Part shown: one piece after another, positions 34,795 to 45,032 of the stretch | How positions within the stretch are numbered: the stretch's first letter is position 1 | How the letters are laid out: each line of letters opens with the position of its first letter | Assembly: GCF_003113495.2 (NCBI RefSeq) | Contig: NZ_CP084506.1 | Location: 2,852,001-2,916,000 of the forward strand | Direction: 5' to 3' | DNA from: Edwardsiella tarda ATCC 15947 = NBRC 105688 | GTDB lineage: Bacteria; Pseudomonadota; Gammaproteobacteria; Enterobacterales; Enterobacteriaceae | Length of the DNA stretch: 64,000 nt | Position numbers and translations under genes: made by a program | The notes under the pieces: model-generated | The model's input: only the letters and a program-made list of their open reading frames with translations | Told to the model about the DNA's origin: nothing | Database searches by the model: none

Positions 34795-36538
34795 CTGAAC
34801 CCTCTTTTTTATTGTTCACCAATTCGCTCTTATCACCCGTGGGCAACGCATCCGGCTCAACGTTCATGGTGCGCAGTACCCCGCCCATGATGGCGCCAAA
34901 GACCGGCGCAGATACCGCACCACCGTAATATTTCCCTGCCTGTGGATCGTTGATCACCACAACCAGGGCAAATTGGGGATTGCTGGCGGGCGCAATGCCT
35001 GCCGTATAGGCGATGTATTTATTCACATAGCGCCCGTCGGGCCCAACCTTCTTGGCCGTACCGGTCTTTACGGCGACCCGGTAACCTTTCACTGCCGCCT
35101 TGACGCCGCCCCCTCCGGGCAACGCAACGCTTTCCATCATATGTATCACGCTACGTACCAGCGCGGCGGGGAACACCCGCTCACCGGGTACCGGCGGATC
35201 CACCTTGGTGATCGACAACGGGCGATAAATGCCCTGGCTGCCGATGGTTGCATAGACACGCGCCAACTGTAACGGGGTTACCATCAGCCCATATCCGAAA
35301 GAAAAGGTGGCCCTCTCTATGTCAGACCACCGTTGTTTATTTGGGTATATGCCACTGCTTTCCCCGACCAACCCCAAATTGGTCGGTTTTCCGAACCCGA
35401 AGCTGGAGTAAGTCTCCACCAGCGCCGAGGACGGCATCGCTAACGCCAGCTTAGAAACACCGACGTTACTCGACTTCTGTAAAATCCCGGTAATGGATAG
35501 CTCTGCATAACGCGCCACATCTTTAATTTCATGGCCGTTAACATAGTACGGTAGCGTATTGAGCACGCTATTCTCACGCACGATGCCGCGTTGCAGGGCG
35601 GTCATCACCACCATCGGTTTAACCGTTGAGCCGGGCTCGAAGATATCGGTGATGGCACGGTTACGCATCGCCTCTTGCGGGGTATCGGTCAAGTTATTGG
35701 GGTTATAGGAAGGGCTGTTCGCCATCGCCAACACCTCACCGGTGTTAACGTCCACTAACACCGCCGTCCCCGACTCTGCCTTGTTAAACGCCACCGCATT
35801 GGTTAGCTCGCGGTATACCAAGGCCTGTAGACGCTCATCGATACTCAGCGACAGGTTATGAGCCGCTAGGCTATCTACCGAGGAGATATCCTCGATCACG
35901 CGACCGAAACGATCCTTACGTACCGTACGCTCGCCGGGTTGCCCCGTCAGCCAGCGATCGAAGCTCTTCTCCACACCTTCGATCCCCTGACCGTCGATAT
36001 TGGTCACACCGATGATGTGAGCAGTCACTTGCCCTGCCGGATAATAGCGGCGTGACTCCTGCTTCAAGTAGATCCCTGGCAGGCGTAGCTTATGGATATA
36101 CTCCCCCATCGCCGGGTTGACCTGACGCGCCAAATAGACGAAGCGCCCGCGTGGATTCGCATTGATGCGGGCCGACATCTTGTCTAACGGCATCTCCAGC
36201 GCATCGGCCAGCGCCTGCCAGCGGGTATCCAGCGTGATCCCACCGTGCGCGTTGACTTCCTTAGGATCGGCCCAAATCGCATTAACCGGTACACTGACCG
36301 CCAACGGACGTCCGGCACGATCCTTGATCATGCCGCGGGCCGTCGGGATCGCTTGGGTACGCAAAGAGCGCGCGTCGCCCTCACGCACCAGATGCTCAGG
36401 GCTAATGACCTGTAGGTAGGCCGCCCGAGCCAGCAGACCCAGCAATGCCAAGAGGATACAGCCGCACAACAACGCAAAACGCCAGCTCACAAAGCTGGCC
36501 TGTTCCTCCTGACGCCGTATCTTTCGCACCGCTTTCAT
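34781..36538 (-). CDS. ftsI: Septal transpeptidase FtsI (PBP3)
   Basis: Class B penicillin-binding protein that cross-links septal peptidoglycan. At 585 aa (E. coli 588) it has a transmembrane anchor at about 20-40, a pedestal domain, and the transpeptidase motifs STVK (Ser304, Lys307), SSN (356-358) and KTGT (491-494). It lies between ftsL and murE. No insertion near the active site was seen. Confidence 0.98.
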   Translation of the reverse strand: MKAVRKIRRQEEQASFVSWRFALLCGCILLALLGLLARAAYLQVISPEHLVREGDARSLRTQAIPTARGMIKDRAGRPLAVSVPVNAIWADPKEVNAHGGITLDTRWQALADALEMPLDKMSARINANPRGRFVYLARQVNPAMGEYIHKLRLPGIYLKQESRRYYPAGQVTAHIIGVTNIDGQGIEGVEKSFDRWLTGQPGERTVRKDRFGRVIEDISSVDSLAAHNLSLSIDERLQALVYRELTNAVAFNKAESGTAVLVDVNTGEVLAMANSPSYNPNNLTDTPQEAMRNRAITDIFEPGSTVKPMVVMTALQRGIVRENSVLNTLPYYVNGHEIKDVARYAELSITGILQKSSNVGVSKLALAMPSSALVETYSSFGFGKPTNLGLVGESSGIYPNKQRWSDIERATFSFGYGLMVTPLQLARVYATIGSQGIYRPLSITKVDPPVPGERVFPAALVRSVIHMMESVALPGGGGVKAAVKGYRVAVKTGTAKKVGPDGRYVNKYIAYTAGIAPASNPQFALVVVINDPQAGKYYGGAVSAPVFGAIMGGVLRTMNVEPDALPTGDKSELVNNKKEGSGGRS

Positions 36539-36576
36539 CTATTCCTTAATCACCTGATCGCCATAATCCAGCTAAT

Positions 36577-36897
36577 TCACTGTTGAACAACAATATTTTC
36601 CTGAGCAGGATCGACATGTTGCATATGCAGTTTTTCCGTGGCGATGCGCTCGACTCGACTATGGTCGCCCAGCGCATTCTCCTCCAAGATCAGGTTACGC
36701 CATTCGATATCTAGCGCATCCCGCTCCAACACCAGCTGCTCACGCTCGGCGGTCAGCAGGCGTGTCTTATGGGTGGTCGTCACCACCAACAGCGCCGACA
36801 CCAATACCGCAACAAACAGCAGTACCGGTAGCTTACCGTGACGCAGTAAGTCGCCCCCGATGATCGAGATCAGCGAATGGCGCTCATTGCCGATCAT
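36577..36897 (-). CDS. ftsL: Cell division protein FtsL
   Basis: Small bitopic divisome protein acting with FtsB and FtsQ to activate FtsWI. At 106 aa it is shorter than E. coli FtsL (121): the cytoplasmic N-tail is reduced ([20 protein letters not shown]), while the transmembrane segment at about 24-42 and the leucine-zipper-like coiled coil ([20 protein letters not shown]) are intact. It overlaps rsmH by 4 bases. Confidence 0.96.
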   Translation of the reverse strand: MIGNERHSLISIIGGDLLRHGKLPVLLFVAVLVSALLVVTTTHKTRLLTAEREQLVLERDALDIEWRNLILEENALGDHSRVERIATEKLHMQHVDPAQENIVVQQ

Positions 36898-37838
36898 CGA
36901 GCGATCCTTTCCGCCACGCGTAACACCGAGCTACGCGCGCGCGGGTTGTTGGCGACTTCTTGTTCGCCCGGCATGCGTTTCCCCAGCGCCTTCAGCTGCG
37001 GCCCGCCTTGCGCCTGTAGCTGCGCCTCGGTTAACGGCAATCCCTTCGGCACCTGAGGCCCACGGCTATATTGACGAATAAAGCGTTTTACCAGACGATC
37101 CTCCAACGAATGGAAGCTGATCACCGACAGGCGTCCCGCAGGCGCTAAAACCGCCAGCGCACCTTCTAGCGCACGCTCGATCTCATCCAGTTCACTGTTG
37201 ATATAGATACGGATCGCCTGAAAGCTGCGCGTCGCCGGATGCTTATGTTTCTCTTTAAACGGACTGGCCTCGCTGATCAACGCCGCCAGTTCACGCGTAC
37301 GTGTCAACGGTGCCTCCGTCCGGTTACGCTCGACGATGGCGCGAGCGATGCGCTTAGCGAAACGCTCTTCGCCGAAGGTCTTCAGTACCCAGGCGATATC
37401 CTCTTCCTCCGCCTGCATCAGCCAATCGGCCGCCGAGAGCCCCCGAGATGGATCCATGCGCATATCCAACGGCCCATCACGCATAAAGGAGAAGCCCCGC
37501 TCCGGATCGTCGAGCTGCGGTGAGGAGACACCCAGATCGAGCAGGATGCCATCGATGCGCCCCACCAAGCCGAGCTCCTCGACATACTCCGCCAATGCCG
37601 AAAAGGGACCGTGGACAATGGAGAAACGCGCATCATTAATCTGAGCGGCGGCGGCGATGGCCTGCGGATCGCGATCAATGGCGATGAGTCGCCCCTCCGC
37701 CCCCAACTGGGAGAGAATGAGACGCGAATGACCACCACGACCAAAGGTGCCATCGATGTAGATACCGTCACTGCGCAGATTAAGGCCTGCTACCGCCTCA
37801 TCAAGCAACACGGTCTTGTGTTGAAAATTTTCCGACAT
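36894..37838 (-). CDS. rsmH: 16S rRNA m4C1402 methyltransferase
   Basis: SAM-dependent methyltransferase (formerly MraW) acting on C1402 of 16S rRNA. At 314 aa (E. coli 313) it has the start [15 protein letters not shown], the SAM motif [18 protein letters not shown], and the [20 protein letters not shown] and [13 protein letters not shown] motifs. It follows mraZ by 2 bases. Confidence 0.98.
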   Translation of the reverse strand: MSENFQHKTVLLDEAVAGLNLRSDGIYIDGTFGRGGHSRLILSQLGAEGRLIAIDRDPQAIAAAAQINDARFSIVHGPFSALAEYVEELGLVGRIDGILLDLGVSSPQLDDPERGFSFMRDGPLDMRMDPSRGLSAADWLMQAEEEDIAWVLKTFGEERFAKRIARAIVERNRTEAPLTRTRELAALISEASPFKEKHKHPATRSFQAIRIYINSELDEIERALEGALAVLAPAGRLSVISFHSLEDRLVKRFIRQYSRGPQVPKGLPLTEAQLQAQGGPQLKALGKRMPGEQEVANNPRARSSVLRVAERIAR

Positions 37839-37840
37839 GA

Positions 37841-38299
37841 CTATAACGACAAATCCTGTAAGCGCTCGGAGAGTATCTCCGTTGCGGACTGTTCCGCTTC
37901 AATATCGTCCCTGACTTGTTGATACCAGGTCTCTTCATCCCACAGCTCAAACTTGTTGAACTGGCCCACCAGCATCACTTGTTTCTGCAGCCCGGCATGT
38001 TGCCGCAGCGTACCGGCGATCAACAGTCGCCCGGCACCATCCATCTGGCATTCACTGGCATGACCCAGCAATAGACGCTGCACGCGACGTTCAGCAGGGT
38101 TCATACTCGACAGACGGGATAATTTTTGTTCAATCACTTCCCACTGTGGCAAGGGGTAAAGTAGAAGGCAGGGGTGATGGAGATCGATGGTACAAACCAT
38201 ATGACCTTGCGCCTCTTCGATCAGCAGGTCTCGGTAGCGGGTTGGTACCGCTAGACGTCCCTTGCTGTCGAGATTGATGGTTGTTGCACCACGAAACAT
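37841..38299 (-). CDS. mraZ: Transcriptional regulator MraZ
   Basis: First gene of the dcw cluster; an AbrB-like DNA-binding protein that represses its own operon. At 152 aa it equals E. coli MraZ and has the two SpoVT-AbrB type repeats (about 5-52 and 81-124), with motifs [14 protein letters not shown] and [13 protein letters not shown]. MraZ boxes lie in the leader just upstream. Confidence 0.98.
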   Translation of the reverse strand: MFRGATTINLDSKGRLAVPTRYRDLLIEEAQGHMVCTIDLHHPCLLLYPLPQWEVIEQKLSRLSSMNPAERRVQRLLLGHASECQMDGAGRLLIAGTLRQHAGLQKQVMLVGQFNKFELWDEETWYQQVRDDIEAEQSATEILSERLQDLSL

Positions 38300-38327
38300 G
38301 CTGGAGTAACTCCTCGCCGCCCCATAT

Positions 38328-38353
38328 CACCACTTTATCCCACAAATTCCCAC
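38328..38353 (-). promoter_or_regulatory. MraZ-box direct repeats upstream of mraZ
   Basis: On the minus strand three TGGG-type repeats with exact 10-base spacing (TGGGA, TGGGA, TGGTG) lie 29-54 bases before the mraZ start. They fit the known MraZ-binding array and predict autorepression of the dcw operon. The third repeat deviates by one base. Confidence 0.88.
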
Positions 38354-38360
38354 GTTAAGA

Positions 38361-38390
38361 AGTTTACGGAGGGGAGGAAAACCTTGTCAA
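38361..38390 (-). promoter_or_regulatory. Main dcw promoter (Pmra)
   Basis: On the minus strand TTGACA (38390-38385) and TAAACT (38366-38361) are separated by 18 bases. The stretch from TTGACA to the first MraZ box matches, from memory, the E. coli Pmra promoter almost base for base. A second TTGACA at 38426-38421 lacks an obvious partner. Confidence 0.88.
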
Positions 38391-39222
38391 GCCAGAGCGG
38401 ACGCGGTTTGGCAATATTTTTGTCAACGCTTCTTTTAAACAAAATAGGCAAGAAAAATCTGAGCGCAGAGTGTACAAATTAACATCATGATAAATGGTAG
38501 GAATTTCAAATCAATCCACGGTAATAACTGTAAAATGACCCACCTAACGCATCCTAAACTTTACTCATTTTTTGCAATACAGCTCTCGTTTTAACCAATC
38601 TGAACACAAATCACCCAAACCAAGAGAGGTGTGCTAACGAGAACGTTCTGAATAATACGAGCAAACATCGAAATTAAAAATATCTTTTAATTTCATGATA
38701 TTATATTACATTCATCACTGTCCTTTTATTTTATCGTATTTTTTCTTACTTTACTCTCAATAATAATGGCTTTCTTCTATTAAATATTTTTCCAGATTTT
38801 TCAGCCCCTCCCTCCCATCAAAACTAATACGTTAAAATAATTAATCATCTTTCTCTCTCATCCCCCTCTCGACGTGACAAGGCCCCTATACGGTGCAAGC
38901 CAAACCATTGAACGATATTTTTTTGCTTTTATTTTGAGCAATAACCTGATTTTTTAAGACTATTCCTTTAATCTCGAAAAAAATAACCACGACCGCGACA
39001 CAACGCATCAACAAGCAACAGTTCAAACCAACAACAAGATACTTTGCAATATAAATATCCACAAATACACTTTGATACAACATATTTAATCGACAAAAAT
39101 GATTCAATTAGCTTTTTAAACCATAGAATTATCTGATGTCGTATCGGCTATCCCCTTGACTCCACAGCGAGGCCATCGTTATCGCACGACGGGCATCGGA
39201 CTATCCCCCTACTTCACGCGTA
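38391..39222. other. AT-rich intergenic region between cra and the dcw promoter
   Basis: More than 800 bases, clearly richer in A/T than anything around them. I see no gene I can support; an open frame of 73 codons on the minus strand (38886-39107) has no RBS, atypical composition and no recognisable family. Poly-A and poly-T tracts are frequent, the sort of DNA that H-NS binds. A small RNA or distal dcw promoters could be here, but I cannot point to a promoter-terminator pair. Confidence 0.5.
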
Positions 39223-39247
39223 AAAAAACCGGCAACAGCCGGTTTTT
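39223..39247. terminator. Terminator downstream of cra
   Basis: AAAAACCGGC / GCCGGTTTTT form a perfect 10-bp stem with an AACA loop and A- and T-tracts on both sides, so it can act in both directions. It lies 9 bases after the cra stop codon. Confidence 0.92.
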
Positions 39248-39255
39248 ATTCTACT

Positions 39256-40260
39256 TTATTGTCGGTTTAGCCGACCTCGCCGTAACAGAATTCGCCGCAT
39301 CCGGCTCAAGCCCGGCTTCGGTTTTCTCGGCTCATCCAGGCTCGCCAGCACCAGCTCCAGCACCCGTTCGGCGATGTCGCGGTGACGTTGCCCAACAGAC
39401 AGTACCGGGCAATCCAGGAAGTCCAGCAATTCATTATCACCAAAGGTCGCGATGGCTAAGTCGCTCGGTAAATGCCCTTGCTTCTTCAGCGTCACATCCA
39501 GCACCCCCTGCAGTAGAGGGAAAGAGGTGGTAAACAACGCTTGCGGCATCGCGTGATGTTGCAACCATTGGCTAAATGCCGTTGCCGCGGCATCACGCTC
39601 ATAGCTGTTAGTATACAGATAATTGACCTGACGCTCATCGCCCTGCCAAGCCTTACGGAACCCCTGCTCACGCAAGAAGCTAACAGAAAGCTCCGGGAGT
39701 GCGCCAAGATACAGCACCGACTGCGCGGGGAAGCGGCGCAGTTCGGCCGCCAGCATCTCCGCATCATCCATATCGGCACCGACGACACTGATGAAATGCT
39801 CCGGATCGAGGGCGCGATCGAGGGCGATGATCGGCAACGGATCGTTGGCCCAGCGCTGATAGAAGGGATGCTCCGGCGGTAACGCCGTCGAAACGATGAT
39901 CGCATCGACCTGCCGCTGCAACAGGTGCTCAATACAACGCATTTCGTTATCTGGCTGATCCTCTGAACAGGCGATCAGCAGTTGGTAACCACGCTGACGC
40001 GCCTGGCGCTCCAAATAATTCGCGATACGGGTATAGCTGGTATTCTCCAGATCCGGGATCACCAATCCGATAGAACGCGTTCGCCCGGCACGTAACCCGG
40101 CAGCCACCGCATTCGGATGGTAATTATGTTCACGGACCACCGCCATGACCTTCTCTACCGTCTTATCGCTCACGCGATACTGTTTGGCCTTACCATTAAT
40201 CACATAGCTGGCGGTAGTGCGCGAGACCCCGGCAAGACGCGCAATTTCATCCAGTTTCAC
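39256..40260 (-). CDS. cra: Catabolite repressor/activator Cra (FruR)
   Basis: LacI-family regulator of carbon flux, released by fructose phosphates. From GTG 40260, preceded by the strong RBS GGGGGAGAAT, it is 334 aa and starts [20 protein letters not shown], the family DNA-binding helix-turn-helix. The sugar-binding domain covers about 60-330. In-frame ATGs upstream would add up to 35 residues foreign to the family. It lies between ilvH and the dcw cluster, as in E. coli. Confidence 0.97.
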   Translation of the reverse strand: MKLDEIARLAGVSRTTASYVINGKAKQYRVSDKTVEKVMAVVREHNYHPNAVAAGLRAGRTRSIGLVIPDLENTSYTRIANYLERQARQRGYQLLIACSEDQPDNEMRCIEHLLQRQVDAIIVSTALPPEHPFYQRWANDPLPIIALDRALDPEHFISVVGADMDDAEMLAAELRRFPAQSVLYLGALPELSVSFLREQGFRKAWQGDERQVNYLYTNSYERDAAATAFSQWLQHHAMPQALFTTSFPLLQGVLDVTLKKQGHLPSDLAIATFGDNELLDFLDCPVLSVGQRHRDIAERVLELVLASLDEPRKPKPGLSRMRRILLRRGRLNRQ

Positions 40261-40402
40261 ATTCTCCCCCTTACAAGCAATCCCCTCGCGGTGACCGCGC
40301 ATGCCTTGGCTTATTCGCTTAATATCTAACGATCTAAGCGCATAAATGCTCACGGAGCAACCCATTTAGCTGAAAGGCGTCAGCAAAAATGGAAAAATAA
40401 GA

Positions 40403-40423
40403 GGCCCGACACAAAGCCGGGCC
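40403..40423 (-). terminator. Terminator after ilvH
   Basis: On the minus strand GGCCCGGC / GTCGGGCC form an 8-bp stem (one G-U pair) with a TTTGT loop, followed by TCTTATTTTT. It lies 35 bases after the ilvH stop and upstream of cra. Confidence 0.8.
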
Positions 40424-40457
40424 ATGAAACGTGCAGTGACGACAGAGTAACCATCTG

Positions 40458-40949
40458 TCAACGCATGATTTTTTCACCGCGCGCCACGCCAACCACCCCA
40501 GAGCGGGCCACTTCAACAATTTCAGCAACCTCCCGCACTGCAGCCAGAAAGGCATCCAGCTTGTCGCTGGTACCCGCCAACTGCACCGTATACAGCGAGG
40601 CCGTCACATCGACGATCTGGCCACGGAAGATATCAGTACTACGCTTGATCTCCTCACGTCCATAGCCGCTGGCACGCAATTTCACCAGCATGATCTCACG
40701 CTCTACATGGGCGTCGGGCACCAACTCGCTCACACGCAATACATCGACCAGCTTGTGCAACTGCTTCTCGATCTGCTCCAAGACTTGCGCATCGCCCTTA
40801 GTCTGGATGGTCATACGCGATAGGGTCGCATCGTCCGTCGGCGCCACCGTCAGGCTCTCAATGTTGTAGCCACGCTGGGAAAACAGTCCGACCACTCGCG
40901 ACAAGGCGCCGGATTCATTCTCCAGTAATACCGATAAAATCCGCCGCAT
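40458..40949 (-). CDS. ilvH: Acetolactate synthase III, regulatory subunit
   Basis: Small subunit giving valine feedback control to acetohydroxyacid synthase III. From ATG 40949 (RBS AGGAGCTAATC) it is 163 aa, equal to E. coli IlvH. The N-terminal ACT domain starts [20 protein letters not shown], followed by a second ACT-like domain. It follows ilvI by 2 bases; an in-frame start inside ilvI is not supported. Confidence 0.97.
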   Translation of the reverse strand: MRRILSVLLENESGALSRVVGLFSQRGYNIESLTVAPTDDATLSRMTIQTKGDAQVLEQIEKQLHKLVDVLRVSELVPDAHVEREIMLVKLRASGYGREEIKRSTDIFRGQIVDVTASLYTVQLAGTSDKLDAFLAAVREVAEIVEVARSGVVGVARGEKIMR

Positions 40950-40951
40950 GA

Positions 40952-42670
40952 TTAGCTCCTCTGGGTTTTGCTCAGCCACATTTCATTCATCGCCCCGCCG
41001 CGGATCTGCATCGGGTAAACATGCTCCGTCTCATCGACCGTCACATCGACAAACACCAGACGATCCCGAATCGCTAATGCCTCGCGCAGCTTCTCTTCCA
41101 ACTCATCGGGATGACGGATAGCAATGCCGACGTGACCGTAGGCTTCTGCTAAGCGAACAAAATCGGGCAAGGATTGCATATAGGATTGGGAATGACGCCC
41201 GGCGTAGATGATATCTTGCCACTGCTTCACCATCCCTAAGAAACGGTTATTCAGGTTGACCACAACGATCGGCAGATCGTACTGCAGTGCCGTCGATAAC
41301 TCCTGAATATTCATCTGGATACTACCATCACCGGTGATACACAGCACCGTAGCCTGTGGCAACGCCAGGCGTACGCCGAGCGCCGCAGGCAAGCCGAATC
41401 CCATGGTGCCCAACCCACCCGAGTTGATCCAACGCCGAGGGTGATCGAAGCCATAGTAGAGCGCGGCAAACATCTGGTGCTGGCCGACATCGGAGGCAAC
41501 ATAGGCCTCGCCGTTCGTTAGGCGGTGTAGCGTCTCGATCACCTGTTGCGGCTTGATCCGTTGCCCATCGCAGGCATAACGCAGACACTGGCGTTCGCGC
41601 CACTGGGCGATCTGCTGCCACCAGTCACGCACACTGTCGAAATCCTGTTGATTATCCCCCTGTGCCAGTAACGCCAGTAACACCGCCAAGACATCGCCAG
41701 CATCGCCGACAATCGGCACATCGGCGGTGACGGTTTTCGAGATCGAACTGGGATCAATATCGATATGTACCACCGTAGCCTCGGGGCAATACTTGGCTAA
41801 ATTATTGGTGGTACGATCGTCGAAACGTACCCCGACGGCGAAGATCACGTCGGCATGATGCATCGCCATATTGGCCTCATAGGTGCCGTGCATGCCCAGC
41901 ATTCCCAGACACTGCGGATGCGAGGCCGGGAAGGCACCCAATCCCATCAGTGAGGTCACGACGGGTAAGTTAAGCTGCTGAGCCAGCGCCCGTAACGCAG
42001 TATGACACTCGGCACTGATCACCCCACCACCAGCGTAGATCACCGGGCGACGAGCTGCCAACAACGTCTGTAGTCCTCGCTTAATCTGACCGCGATGCCC
42101 CTGGCAAGTCGGATTATAGGAGCGCAGGCTTACCTGCTCTGGGTAGCTATAGGGATATTTCTGTGCCGGATTGAGGATATCCTTGGGCAAATCGACCACC
42201 ACCGGCCCCGGTCGCCCGCTACTGGCCAGATAGAAAGCCTTCTTCAGCACCGTGGGAATATCCTCGCTACGCTTAACCAGAAAACTGTGCTTCACCACAG
42301 GGCGCGAGATACCGACCATATCGCACTCTTGGAAAGCATCGTTACCGATCAACGATGAAGCCACCTGACCGGAAAGCACCACCAGCGGTACCGAATCCAT
42401 ATAGGCGGTGGCAATCCCGGTGATAGCGTTGGTCGCTCCCGGCCCAGAGGTAACGAGCACCACGCCCACCTGCCCCGTCGCACGAGCATAACCATCAGCC
42501 ATATGCACCGCGCCCTGTTCATGCCGTACAAGAATATGCTCGATACCACCGAGGGTATGCAGCGCATCATAAATATCCAGTACGGTACCGCCCGGATAAC
42601 CAAAGAGGTGTTTGACACCCTGATCGATCAGCGAGCGAACCACCATCTCGGCTCCCGATAATCTCTCCAT
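40952..42670 (-). CDS. ilvI: Acetolactate synthase III, catalytic subunit
   Basis: ThDP enzyme condensing two pyruvates (or pyruvate and 2-oxobutyrate) in branched-chain amino acid synthesis. At 572 aa (E. coli 574) it has the N-terminal [20 protein letters not shown] with the catalytic Glu near 47 ([15 protein letters not shown]), a central FAD-binding domain, and the C-terminal ThDP motif [21 protein letters not shown]. coli ilvIH is Lrp-activated; the region upstream here is 296 bases long. Confidence 0.98.
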   Translation of the reverse strand: MERLSGAEMVVRSLIDQGVKHLFGYPGGTVLDIYDALHTLGGIEHILVRHEQGAVHMADGYARATGQVGVVLVTSGPGATNAITGIATAYMDSVPLVVLSGQVASSLIGNDAFQECDMVGISRPVVKHSFLVKRSEDIPTVLKKAFYLASSGRPGPVVVDLPKDILNPAQKYPYSYPEQVSLRSYNPTCQGHRGQIKRGLQTLLAARRPVIYAGGGVISAECHTALRALAQQLNLPVVTSLMGLGAFPASHPQCLGMLGMHGTYEANMAMHHADVIFAVGVRFDDRTTNNLAKYCPEATVVHIDIDPSSISKTVTADVPIVGDAGDVLAVLLALLAQGDNQQDFDSVRDWWQQIAQWRERQCLRYACDGQRIKPQQVIETLHRLTNGEAYVASDVGQHQMFAALYYGFDHPRRWINSGGLGTMGFGLPAALGVRLALPQATVLCITGDGSIQMNIQELSTALQYDLPIVVVNLNNRFLGMVKQWQDIIYAGRHSQSYMQSLPDFVRLAEAYGHVGIAIRHPDELEEKLREALAIRDRLVFVDVTVDETEHVYPMQIRGGAMNEMWLSKTQRS

Positions 42671-42966
42671 AGCCTGTGACTCCTGCCTGCGTGGCTGAAC
42701 AAAGACGGCGCTACCGCCGCGCGCAGCGGCACCCTGATCATGTTATGCCGCAATGTGGTTACATTAACGTCACTTTTCCGACGGAGCAAACGGCCTCGTC
42801 GGACAAAAAAGTCGCATGATGCAGAGAACTCTGTGGCGAAGGATATCGGGCAGATAAAACACTGAAAGTCATAGCAGGTAGCCCCTGCTTATGACTGAAA
42901 GGAGGCGAAATTCAGAGGTTAATCATAGTGGCGTCGGCAGCGTATCTCCGCCGACGCCCTCGGCGA
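42671..42966 (-). other. Upstream region of ilvIH
   Basis: These 296 bases separate the acyl-CoA ligase gene from ilvI; both are on the minus strand. Two hairpins follow the ligase stop: 42930-42958 (GGCGTCGGC / GCCGACGCC) and 42867-42896 (AGTCATAAGCAGG / CCTGCTATGACT with a one-base bulge). The second is followed by TTTCAGTGTTTT and may be the ligase terminator. The remainder must hold the ilvIH promoter. I could not assign Lrp sites. Confidence 0.5.
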
Positions 42967-44778
42967 TCAATGTTCCAGATACATGGACTCGATCTCCTGA
43001 TGATAACGGCTCAGGATGATCTTACGGCGCAATTTCAGCGTCGGCGTCAATTCGCCCAACTCCATGGAGAAAGCCTGTGGCAACAGGGTGAAGCGCTTGA
43101 CCTGTTCAAACTTGGCTAACTCTTTTTGCATCTCCGCCAGACGCAGTTCGAACATCTCCACGATATGGCTGTGACGCAACAGATCGAGACGATCGTGATA
43201 CTTGAGATTGATCGAACGCGCATACTCTTCCAACGCATCGAAACACGGCACGATCAACGCCGAAACAAACTTACGGGCATCGGCGATCACCGCCACCTGC
43301 TCAATAAAGCGATCTCGTGCCAGCGTCCCCTCGACCAATTGCGGCGCGATGTACTTGCCATTGGAGGTCTTCATCAGATCCTTCAGGCGTTCGGTAATAA
43401 ACAGATTTCCCTGGGCATCCAACGCCCCCGCATCGCCGGTCTTCAACCAGCCATCGGCGGTGAAGCTCTGTGCGGTCTCCTGCGGCTTATTGAAATAGCC
43501 GCGCATCACGATCGGGCCGCGCACTTGGATCTCATTCTCTTCGGCGATACGCACCTCGATGCCGGGCAGAGGACGGCCGATAGAGCCGAAGCGGAAATCG
43601 TGCTCTTCCCAACAGGAGACGGTGGCACACGTTTCGGTCATCCCATAGCCATACTTGATATTTAGCCCCAACGCTTGGAAGAACAGGATCACCTGATCAT
43701 CCAACTTGGCACCGGCGGCAGGCAAGAAGCGAACGCGCCCACCGAGGATATCGCGCAGCTTACCGAGCACCAAACGATCGGCAGCACGATGCATCGCGGC
43801 CATCATACCGCTTAATGGACGCCCCGCCCGCTCACGCAGAAAACGTTGCTCACCGCACCATACCGCCCAGCGGAACAGTTGACGACGCAGCCAGGGGGCC
43901 TGAGCCACCTTGGCCTGCACGGCGCTAAAGATCTTCTCATAGAAGCGTGGTACCGCACACATCATCGTCGGACGCACCGCTTGCATCGCCTCACGGACTA
44001 GATTGGTATCGTGCAAATACACATTCTGCGCCCCGCTATGCATCACATAGAAACTCCAGGCGCGTTCGAACACATGGGAGAGCGGCAGGAAACAGAGCGA
44101 GACATCCTGATCGCTGACGTTCAGACGAGCATCATGCAGGTAAAGCTGTGCCGCCAAGTTGCGGTAATCCAGCATGACCCCCTTCGGCTCACCCGTGGTA
44201 CCGGAGGTATAGATCAAGGTAAACAGATCATCGAGTGTCGCCTCGGCGATACGCTGCGCCAATGGCTCGGCATAAATCTCATGCTCGGCATGCGCTAACT
44301 CATCCAGATGACAGGCTATCTCGCAACCCCGCAGATCGACATCACGCGTCAACACGATAATGTGACGCAACTGAGGGCAATCACTACGTAATGCCAACAC
44401 CGCATCATATTGCGCCTGGCCATCGACAAACAGGATTCGGACACTGGCGTCATTGAGGATATAGGCCGCCTGAGACGCCGTGTTGGTCGCATAGATCGGT
44501 ACTGTCACCGCGCGCAGATGGAGGATCGCCAGATCGGCCAGCGACCACGCAACGGAGTTATGGGCGAAGATAGCCACCCGCTCTTGAACCTCGACGCCCC
44601 AAGCCAGTAGCGCGCGGGCTAGACGCGAAACCTGCGCCCCCACTTCACGCCAGCGATAGGCAAAATCGGCCGTTGGCGACCAATCACGCAGCGCGATGCG
44701 ATCCGGTGAGTTATGAATCTGTCCTTGAATGCGGGCTACCAGGTGATAATTCTCTAACGCTTTGATCATTCGGTCCAT
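42967..44778 (-). CDS. Long-chain fatty acid--CoA ligase (AMP-forming)
   Basis: A 603-aa member of the ANL superfamily, close to the bacterial FadD15/long-chain acyl-CoA synthetase type. It activates a carboxylic acid, probably a fatty acid, as acyl-AMP and then acyl-CoA. Motifs are the P-loop-like YTSGTTGEPKGVM (190-202), the YGYGMTET box (376-383), GWLKTGD (443-449) and the C-terminal LMKTSNGKYIAPQ segment, which in this family replaces the usual catalytic-Lys region motif. No signal peptide is seen. E. coli has no gene here; its fadD and fadK are elsewhere and are not close. The substrate is not deducible from the sequence. Confidence 0.88.
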   Translation of the reverse strand: MDRMIKALENYHLVARIQGQIHNSPDRIALRDWSPTADFAYRWREVGAQVSRLARALLAWGVEVQERVAIFAHNSVAWSLADLAILHLRAVTVPIYATNTASQAAYILNDASVRILFVDGQAQYDAVLALRSDCPQLRHIIVLTRDVDLRGCEIACHLDELAHAEHEIYAEPLAQRIAEATLDDLFTLIYTSGTTGEPKGVMLDYRNLAAQLYLHDARLNVSDQDVSLCFLPLSHVFERAWSFYVMHSGAQNVYLHDTNLVREAMQAVRPTMMCAVPRFYEKIFSAVQAKVAQAPWLRRQLFRWAVWCGEQRFLRERAGRPLSGMMAAMHRAADRLVLGKLRDILGGRVRFLPAAGAKLDDQVILFFQALGLNIKYGYGMTETCATVSCWEEHDFRFGSIGRPLPGIEVRIAEENEIQVRGPIVMRGYFNKPQETAQSFTADGWLKTGDAGALDAQGNLFITERLKDLMKTSNGKYIAPQLVEGTLARDRFIEQVAVIADARKFVSALIVPCFDALEEYARSINLKYHDRLDLLRHSHIVEMFELRLAEMQKELAKFEQVKRFTLLPQAFSMELGELTPTLKLRRKIILSRYHQEIESMYLEH

Positions 44779-45032
44779 TCATCGTAAGAACGCGGTACTG
44801 CCGCGATATACGCCCACCTAAACTAGGCCGATTTCAGCTTACAGGTGTGCACTAAATTCGCGCGCAGTCTACCGTTTCCTGTGCATGAATCAACCGTTAT
44901 CGCCTGGAAACGTGTGCGCAACCATAGATTTTCGCTCATCGCCGGCGACGATTCTTCGCGAAAGCTCGATGAATAACGACCAGAATAATCCTCTATACAA
45001 CGTGCATAGGGCAGCGATTGCTGCCCGTTTAC

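Noticed and set aside
38886..39107. A 73-codon open frame in the AT-rich block
   Set aside because: No Shine-Dalgarno, no recognisable family, unusual composition; likely chance in low-GC DNA.
40261..40365. Upstream in-frame ATG starts for cra
   Set aside because: The GTG at 40260 has a near-perfect RBS and aligns with the family start; the extra N-terminal residues are not found in Cra proteins.
44779..45032. Small gene between leuO and the acyl-CoA ligase
   Set aside because: Open frames of about 60-80 codons on both strands overlap leuO or lack any RBS; none recognised.
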